From assembly GCF_007115095.1 (NCBI RefSeq), contig NZ_SULH01000004.1:1-64000 (forward strand): a stretch of 64,000 nt of DNA. Reading direction: 5' to 3'. The translations under genes were made by a program, and so were the position numbers. The stretch comes from Levilactobacillus enshiensis (GTDB lineage Bacteria > Bacillota > Bacilli > Lactobacillales > Lactobacillaceae). Shown piece after piece: positions 43,152 through 51,934 of the stretch. Within the stretch, counting starts at the first letter, position 1. Each line of letters starts with the position of its first letter. Below the pieces are notes generated by a model, which saw only the letters and a program-made list of their open reading frames with translations, was not told the DNA's origin and ran no database searches.

Positions 43152-43707
43152 TGATTAACCTCCTGTGTGTTTACGGTTTTTGAAGCAGCTGCGAGAAAGC
43201 CAGTCGCCCTGAGAAGTTTCAAGACTGGCTTACCGGCGTAGCACAACGCTACGACTGATTAACAACCAACCTCGGAATGCGGATTGGTTGAGGGGCACAA
43301 CGGCCAGACAGAAATCGCACAGCGTGAACGAATCACGACCTGCGCGCTATAAAAATAACGATCGGTGTGCCGAGAAGCACCTGAAAGAAAAGGGCATCCT
43401 GGAGACCGGTCGTATTTGAATGTCAGCCTGTAATTATGCCCATTGTACACGAATTGGGTGGATTTTCCAAAGAAAAACTATTGCCAATGTTGATAATATT
43501 CGGGTGTAAACGAATTCGTGAGGGGTACTTAAGCCCAGCGGCATGCGGGTTAGCCACCTTTTTCAAAATAACACAAAAAAATGTGTTTCAGATAAGAAAA
43601 ACCTTATTTATTTTAATCGAAATTATTTAAAAAAAGGGGTTGCCTTCGACCAACTAGAACCCGCTATAATCTAAAACATCAGCTAAAAAAGAAAGGGAGT
43701 TACGACC
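43152..43707. other. Divergent intergenic region, opuCA to NAD(P)-binding gene
   Basis: About 550 bases. TTGCCT (43640-43645) and TATAAT (43665-43670) with a 19-base spacer form a plausible promoter for the plus-strand gene. The 43170-43260 part contains AGCCAGTC/GACTGGCT pairing (about 43198-43232), possibly an opuCA leader structure or a repeat relic. No gene is seen; a 64-codon frame at 43436-43630 is unsupported. Confidence 0.4.
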
Positions 43708-44184
43708 TTGAAACGAATCTTACTCGCTGGGGCGCTGGACGCCGCTAGCCAAACCTTTGTCCGCCAATTAAGCCAAAATAGTCAGCTAGACCTGACGGTG
43801 TACACGCCGAGTGCAGTCACGTTGCCAACGACGGTGACCGCACTGACCGGTGAAGCCATTGACGAAGGTGGTCTGACCGCAGCGATGTTGGATCAGGATG
43901 TGGTCGTGGCGCTAGTGCCGACGATTCACTTGGCTGCAATGACCCGGACACTGGCCACAGCGGCTAGTGCCGCCGGGGCCCGGCAATTAATTGTGAGTCG
44001 AACCGATGACATCGTTGAACTGCCGGGTGAGATTCGGGATGCCCGCCGGAACTTGATGGCATCTGGCGTAACCTTTGACCTGGTCGAGGGCTTTGCCGGC
44101 ATCAGCACGTTGATGGCGCTGGAAACGCCGCGTGTTTTTACCACAGTTACTGCCGACGATCCGTTAGCTGACTTGGCGGGTTAG
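43708..44184 (+). CDS. Short NmrA-like NAD(P)-binding protein, TTG start
   Basis: A 158-residue protein starting at TTG 43708 behind GAAAGGGAG. The start ILLAGALDAASQTFVRQL is a degenerate Rossmann glycine motif, and QLIVSRTDDIVELPGE follows the usual SDR-like fold. It is shorter than most relatives (about 200-215 residues); the C-terminal substrate part seems reduced. Function unknown. Confidence 0.7.
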   Translation: MKRILLAGALDAASQTFVRQLSQNSQLDLTVYTPSAVTLPTTVTALTGEAIDEGGLTAAMLDQDVVVALVPTIHLAAMTRTLATAASAAGARQLIVSRTDDIVELPGEIRDARRNLMASGVTFDLVEGFAGISTLMALETPRVFTTVTADDPLADLAG

Positions 44185-44206
44185 CGTTTAAAATTAGCAG
44201 AATAGA

Positions 44207-44266
44207 AAAAATAGGCGTTGTCGGTGGGTCCAAAGTAAGTTGGACTTCACTGACAACGCCTATTTC
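44207..44266 (+). terminator. Terminator, first of a matched pair
   Basis: AAATAGGCGTTGTC pairs with GACAACGCCTATTT, with an inner GTCCAA/TTGGAC. A similar stem stands at 46222-46283. Confidence 0.8.
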
Positions 44267-44312
44267 GTGTTCTTTGATGTTTAGTATTTAAAATAAGTTC
44301 AAAATCACGACT

Positions 44313-44345
44313 ATCAAGTTCTAACGGAGCGCTCCTTGACTTGAT
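44313..44345 (+). promoter_or_regulatory. Candidate operator dyad before RHH/MFS genes
   Basis: ATCAAGT (44313-44319) mirrors ACTTGAT (44339-44345), and GGAGCGCTCC (44326-44335) is itself palindromic. A TATAAT follows at 44354-44359. Likely the control site of the cassette. Confidence 0.5.
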
Positions 44346-44483
44346 GGATTTATTATAATTTGGTTTGAAATTATATTCAATAAAGAAAGACTGAATTTAT
44401 CAGTATTATTTTTGTAATATGATATGTTTGCGTGTACTTTTAGTTTGGGAGAGATTATAATCCGATTAAAAGAAGATGAGCAA

Positions 44484-44912
44484 ATGAAAGAGCCAAATAC
44501 GATTAAAATCTCAGCGAATCTCAGCTCAGTGGATGTTGGCTACATTGATATTCTTATTCAAAAGGGAATTTCTTCCTCGAGAACAGACTTTCTTCATTAT
44601 GCGGCAAAAAAAGAAATCGATAATCATCATTCAGATCTCCAAAAGATTATAGCAGAAGATTCACAGGAAATAATGATTGATGGTCACTCAGCTGATGGGT
44701 TTGAAGTTCTTATTGGTCGTTATGATATTGATGATGCGTTTCTCGCCAGTTTAAGTCAAAAAAGATCCGTTACGAATTATTACGTCATTGGGCAGCTTCA
44801 CTTCAATAATATTCATGATGAGGATAGACTCTTTAAAGTCATTAAATCCATTAAAATATTTGGCAAGCTATATGCTAACGATAGTATTTACAACCATTAT
44901 GTGGGAAAGTGA
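44484..44912 (+). CDS. Ribbon-helix-helix-like protein, unknown
   Basis: A 142-residue protein. The N-terminal TIKISANLSSVDVGYIDILIQKGISSSRTDFLHYAAKKEI fits a CopG/Arc-type ribbon-helix-helix DNA-binding fold. The rest (about 55-142) is unrecognised, with a hydrophobic strand pattern that could sense a ligand. ATG 44484 is taken, with a poor ribosome site (GATGAG); an upstream in-frame ATG at 44424 lacks one. Lower GC than its surroundings. It is ten bases upstream of an MFS gene and probably regulates it. Confidence 0.65.
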   Translation: MKEPNTIKISANLSSVDVGYIDILIQKGISSSRTDFLHYAAKKEIDNHHSDLQKIIAEDSQEIMIDGHSADGFEVLIGRYDIDDAFLASLSQKRSVTNYYVIGQLHFNNIHDEDRLFKVIKSIKIFGKLYANDSIYNHYVGK

Positions 44913-44922
44913 GGTCTTGTGA

Positions 44923-46173
44923 ATGTCTAATCGTGCTATATCTAGGCTCCAAATGACGATGGCGACAGTTAGCCTCTTCATTGGAAGCGCCACAAGCGAA
45001 TTCTTTTCTTTTGCGCTCGGACTTTACGTGCTAAAGATGACAGCGTCACCCCTATTATTTTCTGTCGTCGCGTTTGTGGGCCCGGCAGCGCAGACTTTAC
45101 TTACGCCATTGATCGGGTACCTAGTTGATAAATTTCCACGTAAGCTGGTCGCACTAACCGCACAGGCAACCAGTGTGGTTATTATGGCTATTTTTGTTTT
45201 TAACATCAAGGTGGCGCTGAGAACGCCAGCACTTTCTATTATTTTGTTGGTGACCTTATTAAATGTATGTGATGGCTTTCAAAGTACGTCATATAAGGCG
45301 TCATCAAACCAAATGGTGATGCCCGAAGATTTACAAAAGCTTGTTTCTTTAGAACAGTTAGGAAGTACCATTACAACCCTGGCCGCACCAATTTTAGGCG
45401 GAATTCTCTACAGTTACTTGCCGTTAAGGACATTTTCACTGATTGAACTGGGTGGGGAGACCGTGGTGTTGCTGTTCATCATGGCTTTGCGGTTTCATTA
45501 CTTTGCAACCACAACCCAGCCCGAGGAAAAGGACGATACCCATGTTTGGGAGTCATTTAAACAGGGACTTACTTACATTAAGACATCTACAGTGCTACGA
45601 GCGCTTCTTTTTTTTATAGTTATCATGGATCTTGCATTCTCAGCAATCTCAATTGGGCTACCGTTTATTACGGTCAAGATCTTAAACATCCCCAATACAC
45701 TGTACGGAATCATCCAAGCCGCTACGAGTTTTGGCATGATTCTTGGCAGTCTGGTCTTGTCGTTTTCTAACAAGGTCATCCAAAAATTGCCTAAAATATT
45801 CAATATTGGTTTGTTATTTTGTGGCTTATTAGCCGTTCTTTCCTTTGTCTCTCTTAATATCTTTTCGAAGAACATTAGTGTTGTTTTTTACATCATTATC
45901 TTGATGCTGGTAGGTCTGGTAATCATCGGCATCAATATTCCCTTTGCGACGTTTATTCGTAAAAATACGCCAGACAAGTTACAAGGTCGCGTCAATATTA
46001 CGGTTAATACAACAGCGAGCCTTTCCACTTCATTAGGGGTTCTCTTATTTGGGGTGTTGTTTGGTAAATTTTCACCAACGATTGTTTTTGCGGTGGTGAC
46101 GTTATTCCTGCTGGCCATCAGTATTCGGTTCCGGCATGACTTGAATTTTAGTATTCCCAAAAATAAAGCCTAG
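44923..46173 (+). CDS. MFS exporter
   Basis: A 416-residue facilitator with about 12 segments and motif A variant GYLVDKFPRKLVALTAQ. It resembles macrolide/enterobactin-type exporters (MFS_3). Start ATG 44923 with GTGAGG before it. It is co-transcribed with the RHH-like gene. Base composition is lower in GC than nearby genes, suggesting recent acquisition. Confidence 0.82.
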   Translation: MSNRAISRLQMTMATVSLFIGSATSEFFSFALGLYVLKMTASPLLFSVVAFVGPAAQTLLTPLIGYLVDKFPRKLVALTAQATSVVIMAIFVFNIKVALRTPALSIILLVTLLNVCDGFQSTSYKASSNQMVMPEDLQKLVSLEQLGSTITTLAAPILGGILYSYLPLRTFSLIELGGETVVLLFIMALRFHYFATTTQPEEKDDTHVWESFKQGLTYIKTSTVLRALLFFIVIMDLAFSAISIGLPFITVKILNIPNTLYGIIQAATSFGMILGSLVLSFSNKVIQKLPKIFNIGLLFCGLLAVLSFVSLNIFSKNISVVFYIIILMLVGLVIIGINIPFATFIRKNTPDKLQGRVNITVNTTASLSTSLGVLLFGVLFGKFSPTIVFAVVTLFLLAISIRFRHDLNFSIPKNKA

Positions 46174-46221
46174 GATCTTTCCACTTAGGGGGAAATCATG
46201 ACTGTGCAAAATGGCTGGTCG

Positions 46222-46283
46222 AAAAAAAGGCGTTGTCAGTGAGTTCCCGAAAATTCTGGGGGACAGCGGACAACGCCTATTAG
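46222..46283 (+). terminator. Terminator, second of a matched pair
   Basis: AAGGCGTTGTC pairs with GACAACGCCT, nearly the same stem as at 44207-44266. It follows the MFS gene by about 50 bases. Confidence 0.75.
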
Positions 46284-46291
46284 TAGTTGGT

Positions 46292-46633
46292 TCACTTTGT
46301 TGACCTGTTTTGTGCTGGGAATAGTCTTTCATGAGAGCCAATCCGTATACCTATGAGAACTAAGGCACGCTGATCAATTGTATAAACGACTAAGATATCA
46401 TTGTTATCGGTTGGTTGCTTCCCCAAAGGTGTGTCACGTAGATGAAATTCACGGTATCCGGATAACCGTCTTTGTAACGGATGATCGTTAAATTCATCAG
46501 GGAGCGACTCGCCTGCCAATAATATCTCAATAGCCGTACGAACTTCGTCGACAATGTTGGCATCTAAAGCAGCCAGGCGCTTTAAATCGGCATTGAACGT
46601 CTTTCTTGGTCTAAATCTCAGCCTATTTTCCAT
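46292..46633 (-). CDS. YafQ/RelE-superfamily mRNA interferase toxin
   Basis: A 113-residue toxin. LRFRPRKTFNADLKRLAAL begins the fold, DEFNDHPLQRRLSGYREFHL carries the conserved H and Y-R-E-x-H patch, and VLIGIRIGSHERLF is the YafQ-type ending with the catalytic histidine. It would cleave mRNA in the ribosome. ATG 46633 lies inside the antitoxin gene (11-base overlap). An upstream ATG extension has no ribosome site. Confidence 0.88.
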   Translation of the reverse strand: MENRLRFRPRKTFNADLKRLAALDANIVDEVRTAIEILLAGESLPDEFNDHPLQRRLSGYREFHLRDTPLGKQPTDNNDILVVYTIDQRALVLIGIRIGSHERLFPAQNRSTK

Positions 46634-46910
46634 TTTTAAATTGACCCCAATAGTTATCGTTAGCGTCAACAAGTTCATCGTCAGGAAGGACATTTCGACG
46701 AATCAATTGATCTCTAGCAACTGCGTACTCTAAGGAACCTTCCTTAGCTTTTAAAGCACGCTCCATCCAGGCCATTTTTTCCTGAGAAATAATCGCCACG
46801 GCACGATTGTTCGATCTAGCAACATAGACGGTTTCATCATCATCATTAATCTGATCTAAATAATCCTTCATGTGTGTTCTAAAGGCACTTTGTGTGGCCG
46901 CTAAAGCCAT
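46623..46910 (-). CDS. Phd/YefM-like antitoxin
   Basis: A 95-residue protein with an AATQSAFRTHMKDYLDQIN start and VYVARSNNRAVAIISQEKMAWMERA core, the Phd/YefM N-terminal DNA-binding fold. The C-terminal acidic segment would bind the toxin. ATG 46910 after GGGGTG is preferred over GTG 46919. A palindrome immediately upstream probably mediates autorepression. Confidence 0.85.
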   Translation of the reverse strand: MALAATQSAFRTHMKDYLDQINDDDETVYVARSNNRAVAIISQEKMAWMERALKAKEGSLEYAVARDQLIRRNVLPDDELVDANDNYWGQFKNGK

Positions 46911-46938
46911 GAGCAACACCCCGTTTCGTACACATATA

Positions 46939-46954
46939 GTACGTTATTACGTAC
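46939..46954 (-). promoter_or_regulatory. Palindrome upstream of YafQ module
   Basis: GTACGT-TATT-ACGTAC lies 29 bases before the antitoxin start, the usual place for a toxin-antitoxin operator. Confidence 0.55.
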
Positions 46955-46994
46955 GGAAAATCAATTTTTAAGCTTTTGTTTTCTCACTAATGAA

Positions 46995-47035
46995 TAAAAA
47001 ATCCCCAGACATCAGCAACAAAGAGATGTTTGGAG
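46995..47035 (-). terminator. Minus-strand terminator
   Basis: On the minus strand TCTCCAAACATC pairs with GATGTCTGGGGA and is followed by T6. It lies about 225 bases past the DHA2 carrier gene stop. Confidence 0.7.
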
Positions 47036-47094
47036 ACAATCTAGTTCGTTAACAAAAGGTTGAAAGTTCCAAAATACGGCTCATGCCGGTTCTA

Positions 47095-47235
47095 CCAACA
47101 GCAGTGGCCTTAAAAGTAGACAACTTGGTGGTCTGGTCGCTTTACCGGCCAGATATGAGTTGGATCGGTACGGACACAACTTGAAGCCTCGTAAATCACG
47201 AGTCTACAAGCTTGGTTTTCTACTAAGATAACAAG
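47095..47235. repeat. Structured intergenic repeat module
   Basis: This aligns with 420-545 of the left-hand repeat through shared blocks AACTTGGTGGTC, ATGAG.TGGA, ACACAACT.GAAGCCTC, ACGAGTCTACAA and CTTGGTTTTCTACTAAG. CTGGTCG/CGGCCAG and CTCGT/ACGAG stems are present here. It sits just behind the DHA2 carrier gene. Confidence 0.65.
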
Positions 47236-47259
47236 GTTGGAATTTAAGACGGCCAAACG

Positions 47260-48633
47260 CTAGGCTGCGTCGCGAACGGTCAACAGCTTGGTCGAGACGC
47301 CGAGGGCAACCAACAGGAACAGTAGGCACATGGTAAATCCGGATTGAATGCCGATTTGGGGCGCGTTGGCTTGGGCGCTGAAGAACTTCGTTGCCAGGTT
47401 GATCGTGGCAATAATGATGGCGGTCCCAAACGACCCAGCAATCTGGCGAAGGGTATTAAACGTTGCGACCCCATCAGCAATCAGCCGGTTGGGCAACTTG
47501 GTCAACGCCTGCGTCTGAATCGGAATTAAGATGAGCACCAACCCCAACTGACGCACCGTTTGGCCGACCGTTAGCATGGCGACCGAGGCATTCACGTCGA
47601 TGAAGGCTTGCATCATGGTCCCGAAGCAATCGATCAACAGGCCCGTCGTCACGATGACCCGCACCGGATAGCGGTCAAATAGCCGGCCGCTGATTGGCGA
47701 CATGATCCCGGTCAGACAGGCGCCAGGGAGAATGGCCAATCCCGAAATGATGGGGCTTTGGTGCATGATCGATTGGATGAGGAGTGGGAGGAGGATAGTA
47801 TTACCGTACATCGTGGCAACGATTAAGGCATTTAAACTCGTGGCCGTGGTAAATTGGACGTTCTTAAAGATTTGGAGGTTAATCAGGGGGGTCGCAGTAT
47901 GTAGTTGCTGGCGAATGAAGAGGAAGGTGAACAGGAGACCCACCGCGAAAGGCACGAAGACAAATGGTGACGTCAGGGCGTACTGGCCCACGTTGGAGAA
48001 GCTCCATAGGAGTCCTAGTGAGCCCAAGCTAATCAGGATGAGCCCAAGACCGTCCAGTTTCGGCGTTTCGTTGGTCGGTACGCGGGGCAGAAAGCGGAGT
48101 GCTAGGCCAATGTCAATCACGATAAAGGGGAGCACCAGAATGAAAAGATAACGCCACGACAGGTAGGTCAAAATGACCCCGGACAGCGTCGGCCCGATAA
48201 TTGGGGAGAAGTTAAAGGCCAAGCCGACGATCCCCATGACGGCCCCTTTTTTCGTGGGCTCAGCATAACGAATCGCCATGATGTTGACCAGTGGCATCAT
48301 GACCCCTGAGCCGATGGCTTGAATCATGCGGCCGAGAATCAGAACGAAGAAACTTTGCGCAATGCTGCCGAGAAACGTTCCCGCCAGAAAGATAACGGAA
48401 AAAGTGATGAAGAGGACGCGGAACGTGTATTTCTTGGTGAGGTAGGCACTGACAGGAATCATCATAGCGCTGACCAGCATGTAGCCATTGCTGATCCATT
48501 GAACGGTGGACGAGTTGACGTGAAAGACCGTCATAAAGGTCGGCAATGCCACGTTCATGAGCGTTGAGCAGAGGATTCCGAAGAAGGTACCGAATACCAT
48601 AATAAATAGTGATTGTTTGATTTCCTTAGACAT
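47260..48633 (-). CDS. MFS multidrug exporter, DHA2 type
   Basis: A 457-residue carrier of the EmrB/QacA group with about 14 membrane segments, although shorter than many members. VPTNETPKLDGLGLILISLGSLGL and QAIGSGVMMPLVNIMAI (motif C-like in segment 5 region) are typical. It should expel lipophilic compounds with proton exchange. ATG 48633 follows AGAAGG; a longer frame to 48690 has no ribosome site. Co-directional with another MFS gene upstream but separated by 170 bases. Confidence 0.85.
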   Translation of the reverse strand: MSKEIKQSLFIMVFGTFFGILCSTLMNVALPTFMTVFHVNSSTVQWISNGYMLVSAMMIPVSAYLTKKYTFRVLFITFSVIFLAGTFLGSIAQSFFVLILGRMIQAIGSGVMMPLVNIMAIRYAEPTKKGAVMGIVGLAFNFSPIIGPTLSGVILTYLSWRYLFILVLPFIVIDIGLALRFLPRVPTNETPKLDGLGLILISLGSLGLLWSFSNVGQYALTSPFVFVPFAVGLLFTFLFIRQQLHTATPLINLQIFKNVQFTTATSLNALIVATMYGNTILLPLLIQSIMHQSPIISGLAILPGACLTGIMSPISGRLFDRYPVRVIVTTGLLIDCFGTMMQAFIDVNASVAMLTVGQTVRQLGLVLILIPIQTQALTKLPNRLIADGVATFNTLRQIAGSFGTAIIIATINLATKFFSAQANAPQIGIQSGFTMCLLFLLVALGVSTKLLTVRDAA

Positions 48634-48807
48634 AGTTGGGCCTTCTATTATTTGAGAGTTTAGAGACAATTGATTTTGAAAAATGAACACTGAATTTTGA
48701 AATCACTAACAGTGGGGGGAGAACCCCTTTATATGTAAAGCCTGCGGGCTATTTTAGCAAACAAATAGCGTGCCATCTGGCAGCCGCAGGCGAATTAATA
48801 TCTTCTA

Positions 48808-50037
48808 TTATGCTGGTTGCGTTTTGGTGCGACGAATCTCGGGCACTAGCCACCAGATGAGGGCGAGGTTGATCAACATGAGCAGTGCCGTTGAGAAGAA
48901 GACGGCGTTGTAATTGAAGACCCCGGCAATCCAGCCACCCAGTAGGGACCCCAGCATGTTGCCAATGGCTTGGAAGGACTGGTTCCAACTGAAGACCGTC
49001 GATGTCAATTCGACCGGTGAGTTCTTGGTCAGGAGCGTTTGGATTTCGGGGAACAGGGCACCGTCAGAAATCCCAATCATGAAGCGTAAAGCGCCGAGCA
49101 TCCAGACGCTGGTGACGAACCCTTGGGGCAGGTACATCAGAAAGGCAAAAACGTAGCCGAAGATGAGGACTTTGCCGGACCCATGCTGATCACCGTAGCG
49201 CCCCAGCCGCGGCGAGGCGAAGATGTTGGAGATCCCCGGTAAAGCCGCGATGATGCCGGCAACGACGGTGATGGGACCGACGTTATGCATGAGTTCCTTG
49301 ACGTACAGACTGATAATGGGTGAGATGGAAATGTTCCCGAACTGGACGATCAACGTGGAAGATAGGAGGACGAGAATCAATTTCGGATTGGGGAAGGCGG
49401 CCAATGGATTGTGACTGCGTTCGCCTGCTGGTTTGGGGGCTACCGGCTTGAATTTTTCTTCAACCAGGACCCAACTCAAGATAAATGTAGAGAAGAGGAG
49501 GGCGGCGGTAATGAAGAAGGTCAGCCGAATGGAGAAGACCTGGGCCAATACCCCACCGATGACCGGTCCCAGCAGCATGCCGCTGGTCACTCCAGTCATC
49601 AGCGTACTGAGTGACGCACCACTGTGTTTGCGGGGCGTCTGGGAGGCGACCAAGGCCTGGGCGTTAGAAATGAAACCGGCGAAGACCCCTTGGAGGGCCC
49701 GCAACGCGACCAATTGCCAGACGCTGGTGGCAAAGCCCATTAAGGCCATGGCAAAGGCTGTTCCCAGTGAGGATCGCAAAAGCATTAATTTACGACCCTT
49801 CCGATCGGCGACCATGCCCCAGAGTGGGGACGCGATGGCGCTGACGAAAAAGTCAGCGGCGTAGACCAAGCCACTGTACATGGTGACCTGCGACTTGGTG
49901 AAGTCGCCTAAACTACTAATATAGAGTGATAAAAAGGGCATGATTTCGCTGAAGGCCATGCCGGCCACGAACGTACAGAACCACAGCACGCGTAAATTAC
50001 GACGCCATGGGCCGCTCTCTCTTTCAGCTTCATCCAA
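48808..50037 (-). CDS. MFS exporter, DHA1 type
   Basis: A 409-residue carrier with about 12 segments. Motif A is GMVADRKGRKLMLL, and motif C is LMTGVTSGMLLGPVIGGVLA, diagnostic of drug:H+ antiporters. It resembles the YttB/PbtO-type exporters of Firmicutes. ATG 50037 follows AGGAG. Substrate unknown. Confidence 0.87.
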   Translation of the reverse strand: MDEAERESGPWRRNLRVLWFCTFVAGMAFSEIMPFLSLYISSLGDFTKSQVTMYSGLVYAADFFVSAIASPLWGMVADRKGRKLMLLRSSLGTAFAMALMGFATSVWQLVALRALQGVFAGFISNAQALVASQTPRKHSGASLSTLMTGVTSGMLLGPVIGGVLAQVFSIRLTFFITAALLFSTFILSWVLVEEKFKPVAPKPAGERSHNPLAAFPNPKLILVLLSSTLIVQFGNISISPIISLYVKELMHNVGPITVVAGIIAALPGISNIFASPRLGRYGDQHGSGKVLIFGYVFAFLMYLPQGFVTSVWMLGALRFMIGISDGALFPEIQTLLTKNSPVELTSTVFSWNQSFQAIGNMLGSLLGGWIAGVFNYNAVFFSTALLMLINLALIWWLVPEIRRTKTQPA

Positions 50038-50300
50038 AGTGGTTCAACTCCTTATTTTGTGAATTAATCGGCGGAGTCACCGCTTGTGACGCCCGCCGAA
50101 TTGACCATTATCCGTGATGGTAACGACCACTACATTACCCGCATGACGGCGAAACGTCAATACTTAACACTTGTTGTATGCGCTCGCAATCGTTTAATGA
50201 AAAGGAAAAATGGCAATTGCAAAAATTGTTTTTTATTATAGCTAGATTGATTGGTCTAGCGGTGATTATAGGCTAGTTTCAAGTGAACGGGATGACAATT
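50038..50300. other. Intergenic region
   Basis: About 260 bases. A GTGGTCGTTACC/GGTAATG-like partial dyad is visible around 50115-50140, and AT-rich DNA at 50215-50245 may hold the promoter of the DHA1 exporter. Nothing else is recognised. Confidence 0.3.
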
Positions 50301-50340
50301 AAAAAGCGCGTCCCCTGGTGATGTGCCGGGACGCGCTTTT
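50301..50340 (-). terminator. Terminator of the DyP peroxidase gene
   Basis: AAAAGCGCGTCCC has the exact complement GGGACGCGCTTTT, A/T-flanked on both strands. Confidence 0.85.
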
Positions 50341-50412
50341 AGTGGATAGATTAGGTGTTGCTAGGGGTCAAAATCCGCGGAACGATTTTTGCAGTTCGGT
50401 AGGGTTGCCCAA

Positions 50413-51366
50413 TTACGCCTGTGGGAACAAGTCCCCGTCGGCAATGCGCTCCAGTAGACGGCGTGAAGGAATGAAGAAAGCCGCGCCGGTGATGGGCGTA
50501 CTGAAGTCTAGCAGGCGGTCACTCTGGGTGAACATATTGTCCAGCATGCGTTGGGTGACCGTGAAGTGGCGGGCGTAGCCAATGAAGTAGGTGCCAACGA
50601 TCCCTTGTCCGGGTTTGGCATACGGCACATTCATCCGCACGATTTTATGTTCGATGCCATCGGCGTTATCCTGCGATGCGATGTTGTGTGCATTTGGCAG
50701 CTTTTCGTCGTCGTCGAGTTCGCGGTCACTGAATTTATGGCGGCCAATCGATTTTTCTTGGTCTTCAGTTTTAAGGCGATTCCAGGCGTCCATGTTGTGC
50801 GTGTATTTCTGAGCGAAGGCGTAGGATCCATTCTCAAACTCGGGGTCTTCGTCACCAATCAGGGCGTACTGCGTGGCGTCGGGACCGGCGGGATTCTCCG
50901 TTCCGTCGATAAAACCAATGATGGCGCGGCCTTCAAAGTAGCGGAAGCCCGGCGTTTCATCGACCACGGTCGTCCAGTCGCGCAGAAATTCACGGGCCTG
51001 ATCCATGACCTCATAGACGACGGCCATGTCTTTCGCGCGAACGTGCATGAACAAGTCACCCGGTGTGGCTGGTGCGGTATACTTCGGCCCCTTGACTCCG
51101 GTAAAGTCCACGAGTTCTTGCGGCTTGTTGGCGTCGGGGAAAAGCAAGTCCCAGGCCGTTGAGCCGATACCAAAGGCTACGCGGAGGTTGGCGTCGGGAT
51201 AGCGGATGGCCATACTGCGTTCAATGGCCGCTAACCGGTCAGCAAACTCGGCCAGCGCGTCACGATCGGTATCGATGTGGTCGCGGTCAATTAGGTACGT
51301 GGTGAACATAATGTTGTCGCCGGCGTCGCGGTAGACGTCTTGTGCATCAGCTGGATTAATCGTCAT
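50413..51366 (-). CDS. DyP-type heme peroxidase
   Basis: A 317-residue dye-decolourising peroxidase. The GFIDGTENP block (GXXDG motif, about residue 150) supplies the distal aspartate, and a histidine in the RHKFSD region (about 215) is a candidate axial heme ligand. No Tat signal is present, so it is cytoplasmic and of the YfeX/B type rather than EfeB. ATG 51366 follows AGGAGG. It stands alone without iron-uptake genes. It probably removes peroxides or acts in heme handling. Many lactobacilli need external heme. Confidence 0.88.
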   Translation of the reverse strand: MTINPADAQDVYRDAGDNIMFTTYLIDRDHIDTDRDALAEFADRLAAIERSMAIRYPDANLRVAFGIGSTAWDLLFPDANKPQELVDFTGVKGPKYTAPATPGDLFMHVRAKDMAVVYEVMDQAREFLRDWTTVVDETPGFRYFEGRAIIGFIDGTENPAGPDATQYALIGDEDPEFENGSYAFAQKYTHNMDAWNRLKTEDQEKSIGRHKFSDRELDDDEKLPNAHNIASQDNADGIEHKIVRMNVPYAKPGQGIVGTYFIGYARHFTVTQRMLDNMFTQSDRLLDFSTPITGAAFFIPSRRLLERIADGDLFPQA

Positions 51367-51554
51367 GATAAGAGTCCTCCTCATTGATTATTGTGAGGGC
51401 AACAGCCCCACAAAATACACACTGGATATCTCTATTAGTATAGCATGTTTACCCGGACTGTCAGGGTGGAAAGGCCTTCATCAATAACGTTTGGTTGGGC
51501 AACTAAAGATTGAAACCTGGAACTATAGTATTGGTGATCACAGGTACTGGGTGC

Positions 51555-51600
51555 GCAATACTGACTAAACTGCCGCCTTACCGTTCGCCAAATTTGAAGA
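51555..51600. repeat. Fragment of structured repeat end
   Basis: GCAATACTGACTAAACTGCC and the following CGCCTTACCGTTCGCCAAA match 154-194 of the large left-hand repeat (its inverted terminal arm) with few differences. Confidence 0.65.
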
Positions 51601-51622
51601 TGAGGTAGTTTAAGCCAATTAA

Positions 51623-51656
51623 AAACCCGTGGGCGCGACGGCCAACACGGGTTTTA
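51623..51656 (-). terminator. Terminator of the small membrane protein gene
   Basis: AAAACCCGTG pairs with CACGGGTTTT; T5 follows on the minus strand. Confidence 0.75.
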
Positions 51657-51660
51657 GAGT

Positions 51661-51855
51661 TTACTTAGTCTTATGAAGTTGCTTGATTTTTTGGGAGACG
51701 AAGATCGCGGTAAAACCAATTAGTGAGCCAACAAAAATCCACAGCATCGTGGCCCAGCTAAAAGTAAAACTGTTCGGCCAGAGAAGCGGTAAGGCGATTA
51801 AGCCAATGAACATGATGGTGTAACTGATTAGACAGTTTCTCAGTATCGTTTTCAA
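51661..51855 (-). CDS. Small two-segment membrane protein
   Basis: A 64-residue protein with two hydrophobic segments (about 8-27 and 33-52) and a basic tail ending KIKQLHKTK. A dedicated terminator directly follows the stop, and an ACGGAGGACGG ribosome-like site precedes ATG 51855, so it is likely real. No family is recognised. Confidence 0.65.
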   Translation of the reverse strand: MKTILRNCLISYTIMFIGLIALPLLWPNSFTFSWATMLWIFVGSLIGFTAIFVSQKIKQLHKTK

Positions 51856-51934
51856 CTAGCCGTCCTCCGTATCAAAGTCTTCGCTTATCACCTTTAATTA
51901 TAGCATAACGACGCCACTTTCTAAGAAGGACGGG

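Noticed and set aside
43436-43630. 64-codon frame between opuCA and the NAD(P)-binding gene
   Set aside because: No ribosome site and it ends close to the promoter of the next gene.
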